From: Daucus carota subsp. sativus
Taxonomy: Eukaryota; Streptophyta; Magnoliopsida; Apiales; Apiaceae
Direction: 5' to 3'
Length of the DNA: 64,000 bases
NCBI RefSeq assembly: GCF_001625215.2
Contig: NC_030388.2
Coordinates: 24,850,558-24,914,557, forward strand
This document shows positions 1 through 13,300 of this stretch, piece by piece. Within the stretch, counting starts at the first letter, position 1; every line of letters starts with the position of its first letter. The notes beneath the pieces are model-generated. The model saw nothing but the letters and a program-made list of their open reading frames with translations. It did no database searches and was not told the DNA's origin. A program made the translations under genes and the position numbers.

Positions 1-390
1 GACAGTCAATATATGACTAGAGAATTACGGATACTTCTGTAGATTGGACTTACTTTTTCCCATAAAAGGTAAACCAAACTCCCTGTAGAAGCGAAATCTA
101 CAATAATAATGAAATTGGGTAGTACCACGACTACATTTTCCAATATAAATTAAAAAATTTCAGAACAGATCCTTATACTGCCAGAAATTTGAAATGTGAG
201 GTCAGCACTCAGCAGAGTGTTAATCATTCTTGTTCTTGTGAGTATAACCCTGCACAAAAACTTTATTCTAGGAAGGCCATGTTTTCCGGTTCTAACTTGG
301 AAGAGTATAATATCAGAAAGGATACTAAAAAAATCCTTAAATCATTACAATGTTTTTCTGACTTGCTAGAACACTCTGTAAATCCATAAA

Positions 391-436
391 GACACCCCCA
401 CCCACCCGGCCCCGCCCCCCCAAAAAAAAAAAAAAA
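391..436. repeat. C-rich tract followed by a poly(A) run (possible G-quadruplex on the minus strand)
   Basis: A C-rich run at about 394-421 is followed directly by 15 A residues (422-436). On the minus strand the C tract reads as five G runs of three or more with loops of one or two bases, which fits the usual G-quadruplex pattern. It probably lies in the first intron of the bL32m gene, which is transcribed on that strand, so the G-rich form would be in the nascent RNA. Folding is inferred, not shown. Confidence 0.5.
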
Positions 437-1356
437 CAGCACCCTTGCAACAGTATATATTCACTGATTTGGCTACTTGAATCACGTGTTTTAGAGTTTG
501 GTTGGCCACTGGATAAGGCTGTACATAGCATTCACAAAAGGGGTTTGCAGATTTAGAGGGGAAAAAAATTTCAGATCATCCCCTTTACCGAACAACTTAT
601 GGTACTCCATTGTAATTTTTTCGACATCGTAATCAAATGGAGTCTGACTCAGCTGTGGTCAGAACAGACCAAATAAGGCTAAATTATCTTCTCATGGAAA
701 GGCTTAAGTAGACCTTATAATAGACTACAAATCTGAACAATCAAAATTGAATTAAAGAACATTAGAGCAACATATATTGTGATGTTTTTTCATCATTTAA
801 AGTGAGGTAACCAAAGCGATTTATTCTGAGAGAAGTTTACAGTTCCTTAACACTTATGTGCCGTAGTTCCCTGGAGGTGGATATCTCAACAAGAAGGAGC
901 ATGCTATTAGAGGTTTAGTTTATGGTCAAATTAGTGTAAATGAGGTAGCTGGCCATGAGGAAAGTGGAAGTTCAGTTGTTGCTGAATCTTTTTTACAAAG
1001 AGACAGAGCAGAGCATCTTATGTTCTGATGACAACAGTATCAAGAACAGGGGAAACTCCTTTCCGTAAAAAATGATTTAATCGATTCCTAAGAGTTACAT
1101 TCTCACAGTAAAAAATCAGTAGGGAGATACATAGAAATTTATGCTTGCTTGTAAAACATTAAATTTTTTGCGCTTACATTCAACTAACAGTCAAAGTCCC
1201 AGGTTTTTTAGTCTACTGAGCATGTACAAAAGGCTGCTAACTTACAAATTACCCTATATCTGTAAACATACAAATTACCCTCCATTTCAAAATTTTAAAA
1301 TGTAAATAAAACTTAGTGTGCCGGGTATAGGGAAGAAAAAGGGAAAAGAAAAACAC

Positions 1357-1617
1357 CTTCTTTCTTGGCACGGCCATGAGCTCCATGGATCCTCCACTGA
1401 ATGGTGAGCAAGGGAAGCCAAGTCCAGCACCATTACTTTCAGAACTAGAAATTTGGTCCGATTCTGGTAAAACACACTGTGGTGATTTGGTTGTAGGGCT
1501 TAACAGGACATCGGTAGGTGATGGCATTGCAATCGAATGCGTCAACCTACTAATACTAAATGAGCCATATCCCTTACTGCCCTTGCTGCTATTTAGCATC
1601 GCTAGCCTCAACGCCAT
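1357..1617 (-). CDS. Mitochondrial large-subunit ribosomal protein bL32m, first coding exon (partial)
   Basis: This exon encodes the N-terminal 87 residues of a bL32-family protein, a structural component of the mitochondrial ribosome large subunit. It starts MALRLAMLNSSKG, rich in basic and hydroxylated residues as in a mitochondrial presequence. It ends GGSMELMAVPRKK, the stretch that precedes the zinc-ribbon core in plant bL32m proteins. A GT donor (AAG|GTGTTT on the minus strand) follows at 1356-1355. The second exon, expected to carry the HKRGIRNGPKALKP-type core and CxxC cysteines, was looked for in 1-1250 and not found, so it should lie left of the window and the intron exceeds 1.3 kb. 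A 5'-UTR intron is possible, with an acceptor near 1634 and a donor near 2473 (minus-strand sense), but this is weak. Family assignment rests on recalled similarity. Confidence 0.75.
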
Positions 1618-3945
1618 TGTCGCCAGAACCTAAGGTATGCAGTGTATGTATGACTTGGATGATGTTTAGACTTTAAGACACCTGTCAGCATAAGTACATA
1701 ACAAACAACGACTAAGATTCAAATAATTATTGATATGAAAAAATTCTAGTCTTTTTGTCTAGAAATATAACTTCCATTTACTTTTCTCTCAAAAGTGAAA
1801 GCTCACTTAGCAACCAACTATACTTTGGCAAATAAGGTGAAAGCTTGTGACGAACTATACTTTACGCAATAAAATTAATATTGAACATGATAATATTGAT
1901 CTTCTCTATTGACATTTAACAGACTATATTACAGTGCAATAGGTATTGATTTTTGCATCAGCATTCACAAACTTCTCATTAAACCTATTCCTTCCTTCAA
2001 AAGGTACACGTATCAACACTAGCATACTTCACTAGTTCACTTCCAATGAGGCAATTCACCATCCAAAGAATAGCATAGCATAACAAGTAACCCTTTCAAC
2101 TAATCCTTCTTTTCCCCCTTAATTTTGCCCGGCACAACTCTAGCAAATATTTGAGTGCCAGACAATATTCGGCATCGTACCATAAATCATAGGTAAATTA
2201 AACTAACACACGGGGTAATGCTGAAAAAAGCAAGTGCTTTGTTCTAATCTTAGCACACAGATTACTGCAATAAGAGTCAAAATTCTCAGAGGACTTTCAT
2301 CAAACACATAACAGTCATTCAACAAAAATTGATTAAAATAGATAAAAAAGAAAACCAAAGGGTATCATTAGTTTCAAACACAGAGATGAAACGGGCTATA
2401 GAATCACAAAATAAATGAAGACAAAGCTTAACCAAACAAGAAATGAAGAAAGAAAGCAGGGCATTACTCGAAGATGGGTTTGCGAATATTAGGGCAAAAT
2501 GGGACTTGTTGGGACACCAGCTCTTGCTGCTCTCGCCTCTCAGGCGTGTATAGGTAAAAAGATTTATGTTGCTGATTTATTTTTTCTCTAAGCAATACTA
2601 CTAGTAATTAGGAAATAAAAAATCATAACCTTAAATCTCCTTAAATGATATTATAAATAGAATACTTTTTATGTAAATTAATATTACTATTTCATAATGC
2701 TAAATAATTATTTTAGATATTTAAAAATATTATAGAATCAAAATATTATTTAATATAATAAATATATATTATTAAAGAACACATTATTTTATAATTTACA
2801 AATATTCTTCCATGAAAATAGTAATATTTCTTTTAAAAAATTAAATACATGCATATTAGATTTTCTTAACTGTATAATACAAAATATACACACGCATATA
2901 TTATATATATTAAGTCAAAATAATATTTCATAAAAATGTATTTGAAAGTATTAGTTTGATAAGTATTCGAAATTTGATATAACTAGAAGTTAGATTTAAA
3001 AATATCATTTAAAAATTAAATAAATTAAAAATTAGTTTTTTTATTATAATATTTTGGAATACAGGATGAATTTTAACTTGACTGTATTAAGATGTTGATA
3101 ACATTAATCAATCTAAAATAGTTGTAAGTGACGGAGATTAAAGTCTTATAAACATAAAGAATAATGTATTCGGATGGATTAACAAATATGAACGAGTAGA
3201 ATTGAAGTGGAGGATATCATGTTCCCGAGTTGCGAAATTTTAAAGAAACAAAAGAGTGGTCTAAGATGAGATTGTCGATCATATTCAGATTATGAAAGAC
3301 AAATAATGAGAATAAAAAATTAAAATATTATTATATTTGAATGATTTATGACTTCCTTATTTTATCTGTTTGATGATTGATGTGTATGGATCATTTTCTA
3401 TGATATACTCTTCTGAATTTTAATATGAAAGTTGGTGTTGGATATCAATTATAAGATTTATCAAAGAGTTTTTTCTTAATTTTTAACTGAAAGTTGGCAT
3501 TGAAATTGGTTTTGATCTCTTGTTCTTTCTCATTTTGATGTGATAATGAATCTATATAAATTTTACTGAGTTTGGAAGGAGGAATATGAATTTTCTTATT
3601 TATACATGTGTATGTATGTGTTTAAAAAATTACAATATTTTAACATTTATAATTCACTCCTTCATCATCTTATTTATTATCCCTCACGGCTTGATATTGT
3701 AGTTCTACCTTTTATTTTTAGGATTACGATAGAAAAAATATCAACATATTATCTACAAATATTATTGTGAAAAGCGGGAATGGAAGTTAATCCCTGACGT
3801 CAGCAAGCAAGGATTAATCAAATATTAATTGAATGACTTGAAGATTAATCGGATTAATTGGAAATTAATCGAAGATTTAATCAATTTGATAAGTTACGAA
3901 TATGGATTAATCGTTAATTAATCCGAATTTTATAAAGAAAATCAT
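1618..3945. other. Upstream region between divergent bL32m and APC2 genes
   Basis: There is no protein gene here. About 2460-2570 is GC-richer than its surroundings and could be the first non-coding exon of the minus-strand bL32m gene, with a possible donor (CGA|GTAATG) near 2473. From 2580 to 3780 the sequence is extremely AT-rich with no recognisable feature. About 3780-3935 is built of repeated attaatcg-type words, and similar degenerate stretches occur near 33420-33540 and 37640-37790. It may be an old repeat family. Confidence 0.5.
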
Positions 3946-4173
3946 GGACCTGTTTGGGAAGCGGAATTAGCTTCTGCTTCTGACTTCTGCTTTTCTTTTC
4001 CCGTTTGTGTAAAGAAGCAGAAGCACTTTTAAGAAGCTGAGAATGCTAACTTCTCTCTCACGACTTTTGCTTCTTTTCCAAACATTTTACTAACATATTT
4101 ACTTCTCACTTCTCTTCCACTTTTTTAATTTAAGCAAAAAATCACTTTTTCTAAATTTAGCCAAACGGCCCCT
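3946..4173. mobile_element. Short MITE-like element, copy 1 of a three-member family
   Basis: The ends are inverted: GGACCTGTTTGG on the left, and CCAAACGGCCCC on the right, which reads GGGGCCGTTTGG on the other strand. The inside resembles the elements at 36642-36826 and 44951-45136, sharing the order of agaagcactt-like words, an 'aatgctaactt' block, 'ccaaacatttta' and a terminal 'taagcaaaaa' block. It has no coding capacity. It ends 174 bases before the APC2 start codon, so it probably forms part of that promoter region. The superfamily (hAT or PIF/Harbinger) is uncertain. Confidence 0.6.
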
Positions 4174-4347
4174 ATATAATCAAGGGGCCTGACTCATCTT
4201 TTATTTTATTTTATTTTTGTTTTAAGATGAAAAGGGCATGGAGGTAATTTGAAAAATCAATATAGCGAAAACTGGGGGACTGGTTTTCAAAAAATTGGTG
4301 TGAAATATTTCCCGGCGACAATTGGTCTGATATATTTTCCGGCGACG

Positions 4348-7300
4348 ATGACGGTGGACGCCACGTCAGCCGTATGTAATTTGGGGATTCTGGACTCTCT
4401 GAACAATTCGAGTTCAGTGATTGAGCTACTAGAAACCTGGAACGCATTCTGTTTATCTTCACAATCACTCGTCTCTACTCATTATTCTTCCAACTCAGAC
4501 CCTTCCCTTGCTCGTGATTTCGCCTCTCAAGTCCACATTCTCCGGAGCCACGGCCTCCAATCTCTCATCCAAGACCACTTTCTCAGTCTCATTCAGGTGC
4601 TCAATTCTAACTCATTTCTATTCTTTCTTAACTGCCAAGTCATTGTTGTTTGACTAGTGTCTTATATTTATGTATGTGCCAATCAGCAATTTTTCCTCAG
4701 TAACGGAGTGTCCAACTTCTGGTGCCATTTCGATGCCTACGCAGATATTGTCGATACGGACCTGGTACGTATTTATACAATTAGCTTGGTTTGTTGGATG
4801 TCGAGGCCCTAAAATTGATGATTTTGTGAGGGACTAGGCCTTTTAACTAGTTTAACTTTTCGGTTACATTGTTTTATTGTCAAATTTGGCTTCTGTTGAT
4901 CAAATTGCGTGTTCTGTCAGTTTTGTTGGATTAGATATTCAATATGAATATATGGAATTGAAATACAAATTAACAGCTTGTACATACTGTTTTCAATTGA
5001 ATGGAGGAATGTAGGAACATTGTAAATGTATACCGCCAACTAAACGTATATTAAGTTGGTGTTAGGGACTAGGAGGTTCAATTTTTCCTTGGTACAACTC
5101 AGGCTCTCTAATATCACTAATGATGTCATTTAAGATGAAGATATTTGGTGTCTCTTGAGAAATACATGTTGTTACCAGAACTTTATTGTTTTCTGTATCA
5201 CGGATGATGGAACAGGCTTATGAGGATGAGGTTCAGCAAGTTCTACATGTGGCTTTGGAAGAGATCACATTGGAAAAACAAAAACAGGAGCGATGTTTGA
5301 CTATGCTTACTGATGCTTTACAGTCCTGCAAAGATACTACATCAGAGGGATCACAGAAGTCTGCCACCGACAGCGCATACCTTTCTTCCAAATATCAATT
5401 GATAGTGTCTTCCACACTGATGACCACTCTTCCTCGTCATTTTCCTCGTAAGTTTACAGATGTTTAACTTTGAACTAGTTTATGTATCTTTTCCTGCCTT
5501 TTCTTACCATGGAAAGTCTTTTTTTTTTTTTAATAAATACTTACTGTTAAATAATATGTATTTGCATCAAATGTCACAAAGGATCATATAAACATTAAAT
5601 GTTACCGCCTCTGTCCCATTCAATTCTATACATTTTTTTTTCACTGCTCGGCACGCACTTTAATGCTTCTTTAAAATATAGTTCTATAACTTATTATTAA
5701 AATTTTCTTTTTCTGAATAAATATTCAAATGTTAAATTTTATTCAGAAAAAAAAACTTAAAAATAAGTCATAGAACTATACTTTACAGGAGCATTAAAGT
5801 GTGTGCCGCATCCCCGTCCTCCAATGTATACAACTCAGGGGGACGGAGGGAGTAGTTTCTTGTCAGGTCTGGCAGGAAGGCATGATATTTCTCAAAACAC
5901 GTTGAGTCGTGATTAGAATATGATTAGTAAAATTAAAAGAGCGAATACCAATATATTTTGTTCACATTTTCTTGCATGGTTTTATAATGTGTCACGAAGT
6001 TAGTTAGAGATATTAATAATGGTCTTTTCAGGAAGCTTATTTAAGATATATTTCCTGCTCATTGTACAATGTACACCACAACAAGTCATTAAACTTCCTC
6101 TACCATCTTATGTTGTTAGAGATACTGCACTGGTATTTTAAGGGGCGGCTTGAAGAATTAAATACAAGTTTGGATGAAGAGTATCAAGATCTTGACAGAT
6201 TGCAAGATGACGAAGACATGGATCTAGATAGTAAAGAAAAATTCTTTAATGAGAAAAGCGACATGGGAAGTGACAAATCCTATCCTCAAGGAAAGTTGCT
6301 GGAGAACAATAATTTAGTGAAGAACATTGGAAAGGTTGTGCATGATCTTCGAAGTCTGGGATTCACATCTCTAGCCGAAGATGCTTACGCATCTGCTATA
6401 TTTATGCTTCTAAAGGTAAGTTTTTCACAGTACTGCTTCTGTTATATTACTTCTATGATTTACTTTCTGCAGCTTCCAATCTTGTGTGCTTGTGAGCTTG
6501 ATTAATATCATACCATATGAAAAATAATCAGTTTCAGTATTAATAAGACTTGTCAAAAAGATTATTATGTCCTAACCACACTTACATTGACCAACATAAC
6601 TTGATGTATCTTGATATTCTAGTTATAGATTCTCTTATCATTTTCTGTCATGTTGATCGCAGGCTAAAGTTAATGAGTTGGCTGGTGATGACTATAGGAC
6701 TTCTGTTTTGGAGGCCATCAAAGGTTGGATACAGGTAATTATTGTGTATGATGCTTACATGATTTTCCTTTGGACACCCTTTTGTTCCCATTTCCCAACA
6801 GACTGCAGTACAATAAATGCGACAAATGCTAATGAAAAGATCATCGACATGGGTCACAAAGAAGCTTGATGATGACATCAATATTTTTTTGAACATGTAT
6901 TGTTCAAACACTTCCATTATCTGACGCTTCCCTTTTTTTTAGCTCGCTGTGTACATTAGACAAAATATATAATTTCTTAAGGTCAGCATACCTGTTTTCT
7001 CAAACATGTATATTTCAAACACTGCCATTATAGGTATTTAGCCTTGGAATATGTTACAAGCCAAATATTAACTTCATTTGAAGGAACCATCATAAGAAAA
7101 TGTGAGATTTATCGAATGATAAGCTTGATTGATCCGCACAACCACTTTTTTTAAAATCTAGGGCAAGATTCAAATGTTTCATGTGATACCTGGGTAATGA
7201 TGCTAACTAAAAATATATATGTAGAAAACGTATTTCTGAATTTTAAATCATTCTTTAACATGTATGTTTGCTTTTTTCTGCCTTAGTGTTGTCAAGTGTC

Positions 7301-10300
7301 ACTTATGCAAATAATAGATAGGACAATTTGTATCATGTTATGGAGATTGACTTTATCAGTAATGGTGTAATCAGGCCGTGCCCCTCCAGTTTTTGCACGC
7401 TCTTCTTGCTTATCTTGGTGACACTGTCAGCAATGGGCCACATTCTTCAATTCTGAGATCACCGTTAGCATCTCATCCAAATTCACGTTATCCTGGTACT
7501 GAGGCTCCATCTGAAGGACTTGTTAGATGGCAATTACGACTAGAATATTTTGCCTATGAAACCTTGCAAGATTTAAGAATAGCAAAACTCTTCGAAATAA
7601 TTGTGGACTATCCCGACAGGTGATTCTCACATGCCGGCGCCTTTTATTTGGACCTAGACTCTATTTTTTTGATTGTTGTATCTATTTTGTCATGTTACCT
7701 ATCGCTTTTACTTAAGTTAGGGAAGATATCAATTTATCAGTTTGATAACATTTTATCATTGTTCATATCACTTTCCAGTAACACTCTATTTACATGTAAT
7801 GAGCATGGATTACAGCTCTGCAGCTATTGAAGACTTGAAGCAATGTCTTGAATACACAGGGCAGCATTCAAAGCTGGTTGATTCTTTTATCTCAGCACTG
7901 CGATACCGTTTGCTTACAGCAGGTGCCTCTACAAATGATATCCTGCACCAATATGTTTCAACTATTAAAGCACTTCGGACAATAGACCCAGCTGGTGTAT
8001 TCCTTGAAGCAGTTGGTGAACCAATAAGAGAGTATCTGAGAGGGAGGAAGGATACCATTAAATGCATTGTTACAATGCTTACTGATGGAACTAGTGGGCC
8101 TGGAAGTGTTGGAGATAGCCTTCTTGAAGAAATAAACAGAGATGAAGAAAACCAAGATAGTGCTGGTCTAGATGATGAAATAAGCACTGACGACAAACAA
8201 GCATGGATAGATGCTGAACGGTATGTGTGCTGTTATTTGTGATTACACGATTTTCAGACTTCATGATTAAACTTGTTACTTAACTTCAGACTCTAGCAAG
8301 TATTGTAATTAAATACTCCATTCAGGTGGGAACCTGATCCTGTAGAGGCTGATCCATTGAAGAGCAGCAGGTGTAGAAGAAAAATTGATATACTTGGGAT
8401 GATTGTTAGCATTATCGGTTCAAAGGATCAGCTAGTTAACGAGTACCGTGTCATGCTTGCAGAAAAGCTTCTTAATAAAACTGATTATGACATTGACTCT
8501 GAAATACGTACTTTGGAACTCCTCAAGGTCAGGGATCTTGAATTAAATTGGGAAATTGAATTCTTGTTGGTTGTGGTTTATTTTTACTTGTGCTCTTCAT
8601 CCTGTTATCTGAAGTTCAGCAGGTTTCAGTATTGTATTCTAATGTTTAGCTCTGGTGTCTTGGTTCCAGATACATTTTGGAGAAAGCAGTATGCAGAAGT
8701 GTGAAATAATGCTTAATGACTTGATTGATTCTAAAAGAACAAACACAAATGTAAAAACAACGATAAAACAGAAAGTGCAATCAGGTAACCTCCAAAATTA
8801 GTCTTTACATAATTAGATTGTTAATATGAAAAGAAATTGTTTTTCTGATCATTGATATCGTTCATAAATTTTGTTGGTAAATTCATATAAAACGTATAGC
8901 ATTTTTTGTTTTGTTTATGACAGGTGTCGACCATAAAGAGAATGAAATACCAATGGATGTGTTTGATGCCACAATCATATCTTCGAATTTTTGGCCACCT
9001 ATTCAGGTATGATGATGAGTTTGCATTTTGACAAATCTCAAAAACCTTTGATACCTCAATCTAACAGTAACATATAGTTCTTAATATTGTTATTGTGCTG
9101 TGCCTATGTTTAGGTTTAAATTTTTAGCCACATATTATTGTGCATTCTGAATATTGTTCACATCTGTGCTGAAGATTATATCATTTTTACTCTACCTTCT
9201 GTATGTGGTCAACAGTATAAGTCTGGTGTGCACCTCACAAGGTATATTTTAGGTTAGCCCAGTGCTTAAAAGGTACAAACTCACACAAGTGCAAGAGGTG
9301 ATTCTAAGGGGGTACTTGTAAAGTGCAATTTAACATACCTTATATGCTTAAAAACTTTAAAAATGAAAGAGTCGATTCTTATATGCTACTTGCAAAGTGC
9401 GAATGAAAGCAGACTTTTATGCCAAATTAGAAATAGTGGAAAGGGTTCTGATATATATACTCCTAGATAAATTGTTGCTACTTCAAATAGTTAACCATAT
9501 AATGCATTGCTCATAGACTTATTTTGAATAGAAATATGTCACTAGACATCAGTCGACGAAATTCAACAACTTAGCACCTTAAAATCATTTAGCAAAATTT
9601 TGTCCCTCACATTATTTCTCTTCTTCATCATCTTTGTTGGGTATCAACCCAATAGGAATAGGATTCTGATTTGAGTTAGAAATTAGAATTGGATTAGGAT
9701 TATGATTAGGTATATTAGAGTTAGATTCTGATTTGTCTAAGTTTGATGGCTATATATACATAGTCATATTGTTTGATAGGTATGCTTGAGTATTGGTAGG
9801 CTTGAGTATCCTAGCTTGGTGGATTGTATTATTGATAACGGTTTTGATTAATAATACAAGTTGGGACGTGGATTTTCTGCGTCATATAATTTTGTGTGTG
9901 TGCTTTGTATTAGAAGATTGATCTCGTATATTATTCCTAACAAGTGGTATCAAGAGCTCAGGTTCATGATGGATAAGATGGGAGGAAAATTCGAGATTGA
10001 ATTGTTTGATGGCAGAAACAATTTTACTTTATGGCAGAGCACAGTGAAAGATTTGTTAATTCAACGAGGATTATATGCAACTCTCGAGGATAAGAAGCCC
10101 GCTGATGTGGATAATACAAAGTGGGAAGATATGAAATTGCGTGCTGCGTCGACTATCCGGTTGGCTCTTGCACCGGAAATCAAGTATGATGTTCTTGAGG
10201 AGAATAACCCTAAAAATTTGTGGGAGAAGTTGACAAAGACATATCACTCAAAGTCTTTGGCCAACAAGTTGTTTCTCAAGAAAGATTTGTTCGGACTTAA

Positions 10301-13300
10301 GATGGAAGAAAACGGAGATTTGAGAGATCATCTAAATCGTTTTAATGGGTTGATCAACCAGCTGAATAATTTGGATGAAAAATTACAGGATGAGGACAAA
10401 GCCATTCTTTTACTTGTTTCCCTACCAAATAAGTATAATAATGTGATTACCTCTTTAATGGTTGGAAAAACGAAGTTAACTTTGGATGAGACTACTGTTG
10501 TTATTCTTGAAGCTGAAAGATTGATGAAGCAAGGATCGGGTGATACATCGGACGGAAGTGCACTTATGATGGATGCATATAACAAGAAAAAGAAGTTTGA
10601 TAAGAAACATAACCCTAATATCAAGTGCTTTTATTGTGAAGAATTGGGCCACCATCAATTCATATGTCCAAAAGCAAGAGAAGACTTAAAGGAGTTAAAG
10701 AAAATTCGAGAGAAGGGTAGTGCTTCGCTTGTTGAGACGGTTGATGATGCTCTTTTGGTTCAAGAAGACAAGGGATCAAAAGAAGAATGGGTACTTGACT
10801 CGGGATGTTCTCATCACATATGTGCTAGGAGGGAGTGGTTCTCGTCCTATAAGGATTGTGAGGGAAAGATGATAGCTTTACCAAATGGTAAAACGATAAA
10901 AGTTACCGGCGTTGGTGAGATAACAATGAAACTTCATAATGGTCGTATTCGAAAATTAGCTCAAGTAAGGTATGTACCGGAGCTAAATCGAAATCTAATT
11001 TCATTGGGTAAATTAGTTGATTTGGGATGTATTGTCATGATGAAGAACGGTTGTTTGGAGGTCACCAAACAAGAATTGGTGATACTCAAAGGTTGGAAGG
11101 ATAAGAGAAATCTTTTTATGCTAGATGGAGAGGTTGTTACTCAAGGGGAGGCATTGGCGGATGGACATCAACGTCTTCATGGTGATCGTTAAAAAAAAAA
11201 AAAAATTTTGAAACCGTATTGGGTTGAAGGGGAGGATTGTTGGGTATCAACCCAATAGGAATAGGATTCTGATTTGAGTTAGAAATTAGAATTGGATTAG
11301 GATTATGATTAGGTATATTAGAGTTAGATTCTGATTTGTCTAAGTTTGATGGCTATATATACATAGTCATATTGTTTGATAGGTATGCTTGAGTATTGGT
11401 AGGCTTGAGTATCCTAGCTTGGTGGATTGTATTATTGATAACGGTTTTGATTAATAATACAAGTTGGGACGTGGATTTTCTGCGTCATATAATTTTGTGT
11501 GTGTGCTTTGTATTAGAAGATTGATCTCGTATATTATTCCTAACAATCTTTGTCTTCGAGAGTTGAATAAAAAGCTGTTCCAGTTGTCTTCGAGGTGTTG
11601 GAAATTTAGTTTCTGTTTTTCGTTTTTGGTATTTTCTAATTAGGTGCAGTTTAGTCTTTAAGAATAATTGCGAGTTCCACAATTGGTTTCGACTCTCAAA
11701 TAATTATCAATTCAAACTAGCAAATATTTTGCTACTTTTCGACTCGCAAATTTTGCGTCTACTTTGCAAAATAAAATAAAATAATAATAATTTGAGTCTA
11801 CTTCTGAAAGGCAATTAAGTATGAGATCTCCCTTTTCACAATGATGCGTTGTTCTATGGTTTTGATCAACAAATATTGTGGTGAAATTGCAGGAGGAGGC
11901 CCTTAACATACCTGAGGCAGTGGAGAAGCTTCTAAACGTTTATGCTACACGGTTTAACGAGATTAAGACCCCTCGTAAGCTACTTTGGAAGAAAAATCTT
12001 GGTACTGTCAAGGTTAGATGCTATTCTATTTCTATAGATGACTGCCACTACTTGGAGTTGAGAGTGTGTAGGCTGAATTAAATTGCATTGTTAAAAATTA
12101 CAGTTGGAATTGCAATTTGAAGACAGAGAGATTCAGTTCACAGTCACCCCTATACAGGCTTCAATTATTATGAAATTTCAAGAACAGACAAGGTTTGCTT
12201 ATCATAGTACCATAGTACTGTATTCAGAAATCTTATTTTTGGCTTATTGTGAGAGCTTTACATGATAATCATAATATGAGTTTCATCTTCAGTTGGACCT
12301 CAAAGGATCTTGCAGCTGCTATTGGGGTGCCAGTTGATGTACTTAGTAGGAGAATTAGCTTTTGGATAAGCAAGGTTAGTTCTACTGTACCGATTAATGC
12401 ACTTTTCTTCATTTTTCTCAGTGTTAGTTGGCACTATATATATGCCTTCTGTATTTGGAAGTGTCGTATGTTGATATGGATTCTGGTCATTTTCCAGGGC
12501 AGATTTCCATTTATTGATATTTTAAGTAACATATTTTTGCATTTGTAAATTGAAGCAGTTATTTTATCTTAGTTTTGGCTGTTCCATGACATCAGAAGGT
12601 GCAAATATATATATATTAAGTCATTATTTCCTTACAAAAGGACAAAAATGTCCTGTGTCGTTCAATATTGACATAATAGTTATCAAATCTAGAATAAAAT
12701 CCTAATATGAACTTTGTTATGTCTGTCAATTAGGGAATTCTGGCAGAGTCCTTTGAAAATGATTCTAGTGAACATGTATTCACCCTGGTAGATGAAATGA
12801 TTGATAGTGGCAAGACTGTTATCAGTAGTGGAAATTGCGAGGATCTGGCTGCAGATGAGGATGGAGATAGGTCTGTGGCGACAGTTGAGGATCAATTACG
12901 TAAAGAAATGACGGTGTACGAGGTATGTCATGCATGCACTTATTAATTACTACTTTAATACCAGGAGCATTCAAAATTGAAAATTTGACATTGCAATATT
13001 ATTTGCAGCTTATGTAAAGTATAGTAGTACTAGTAATGGTATATTTATCTAGAGGAAAGTATTAAGATGTTGAACTTTAACACCAGAAGGCTTCGTAAAG
13101 CATTCATTTTTAGCTTTTTCACAATATTTTGTTATCCAACTCTTTCAGCTACAATTCTGACTGAATTTGGTTTTGGACTTCAGAAATTTATTACAGGGAT
13201 GCTGACCAATTTTGGAAGCATGGCATTGGATCGAATCCACAATACTCTCAAGGTAAACAACTTCTAACTTAATGCTCAGATGAATACTGGTTTAGGTAGG

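Larger units (their letters stand above)
9635..11545 (+). mobile_element. Non-autonomous Copia-type LTR retrotransposon (gag-protease only) in APC2 intron 10
   Basis: Two 308-bp LTRs (9635-9942 and 11238-11545) start TGTTGGGTATC and end CCTAACA, and look identical by eye. A 5-bp target duplication ATCTT flanks the element (9630-9634 and 11546-11550). A primer-binding site resembling the 3' end of initiator methionine tRNA (TGGTATCAAGAGC, 9945-9957) follows the left LTR by two bases. A polypurine tract (GAAGGGGAGGAT, 11226-11237) abuts the right LTR. The interior has gag and protease but no integrase, reverse transcriptase or RNase H. This layout fits the terminal-repeat retrotransposons with a gag domain (TR-GAG type), which must borrow enzymes from an autonomous relative. 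It lies in the same orientation as APC2. Confidence 0.93.

Noticed and set aside
4249..4347. In-frame extension of APC2 upstream of the chosen ATG
   Set aside because: The extra residues match nothing in the family and would start in what looks like leader sequence. The ATG at 4348 is close to the conserved CNLGIL motif.
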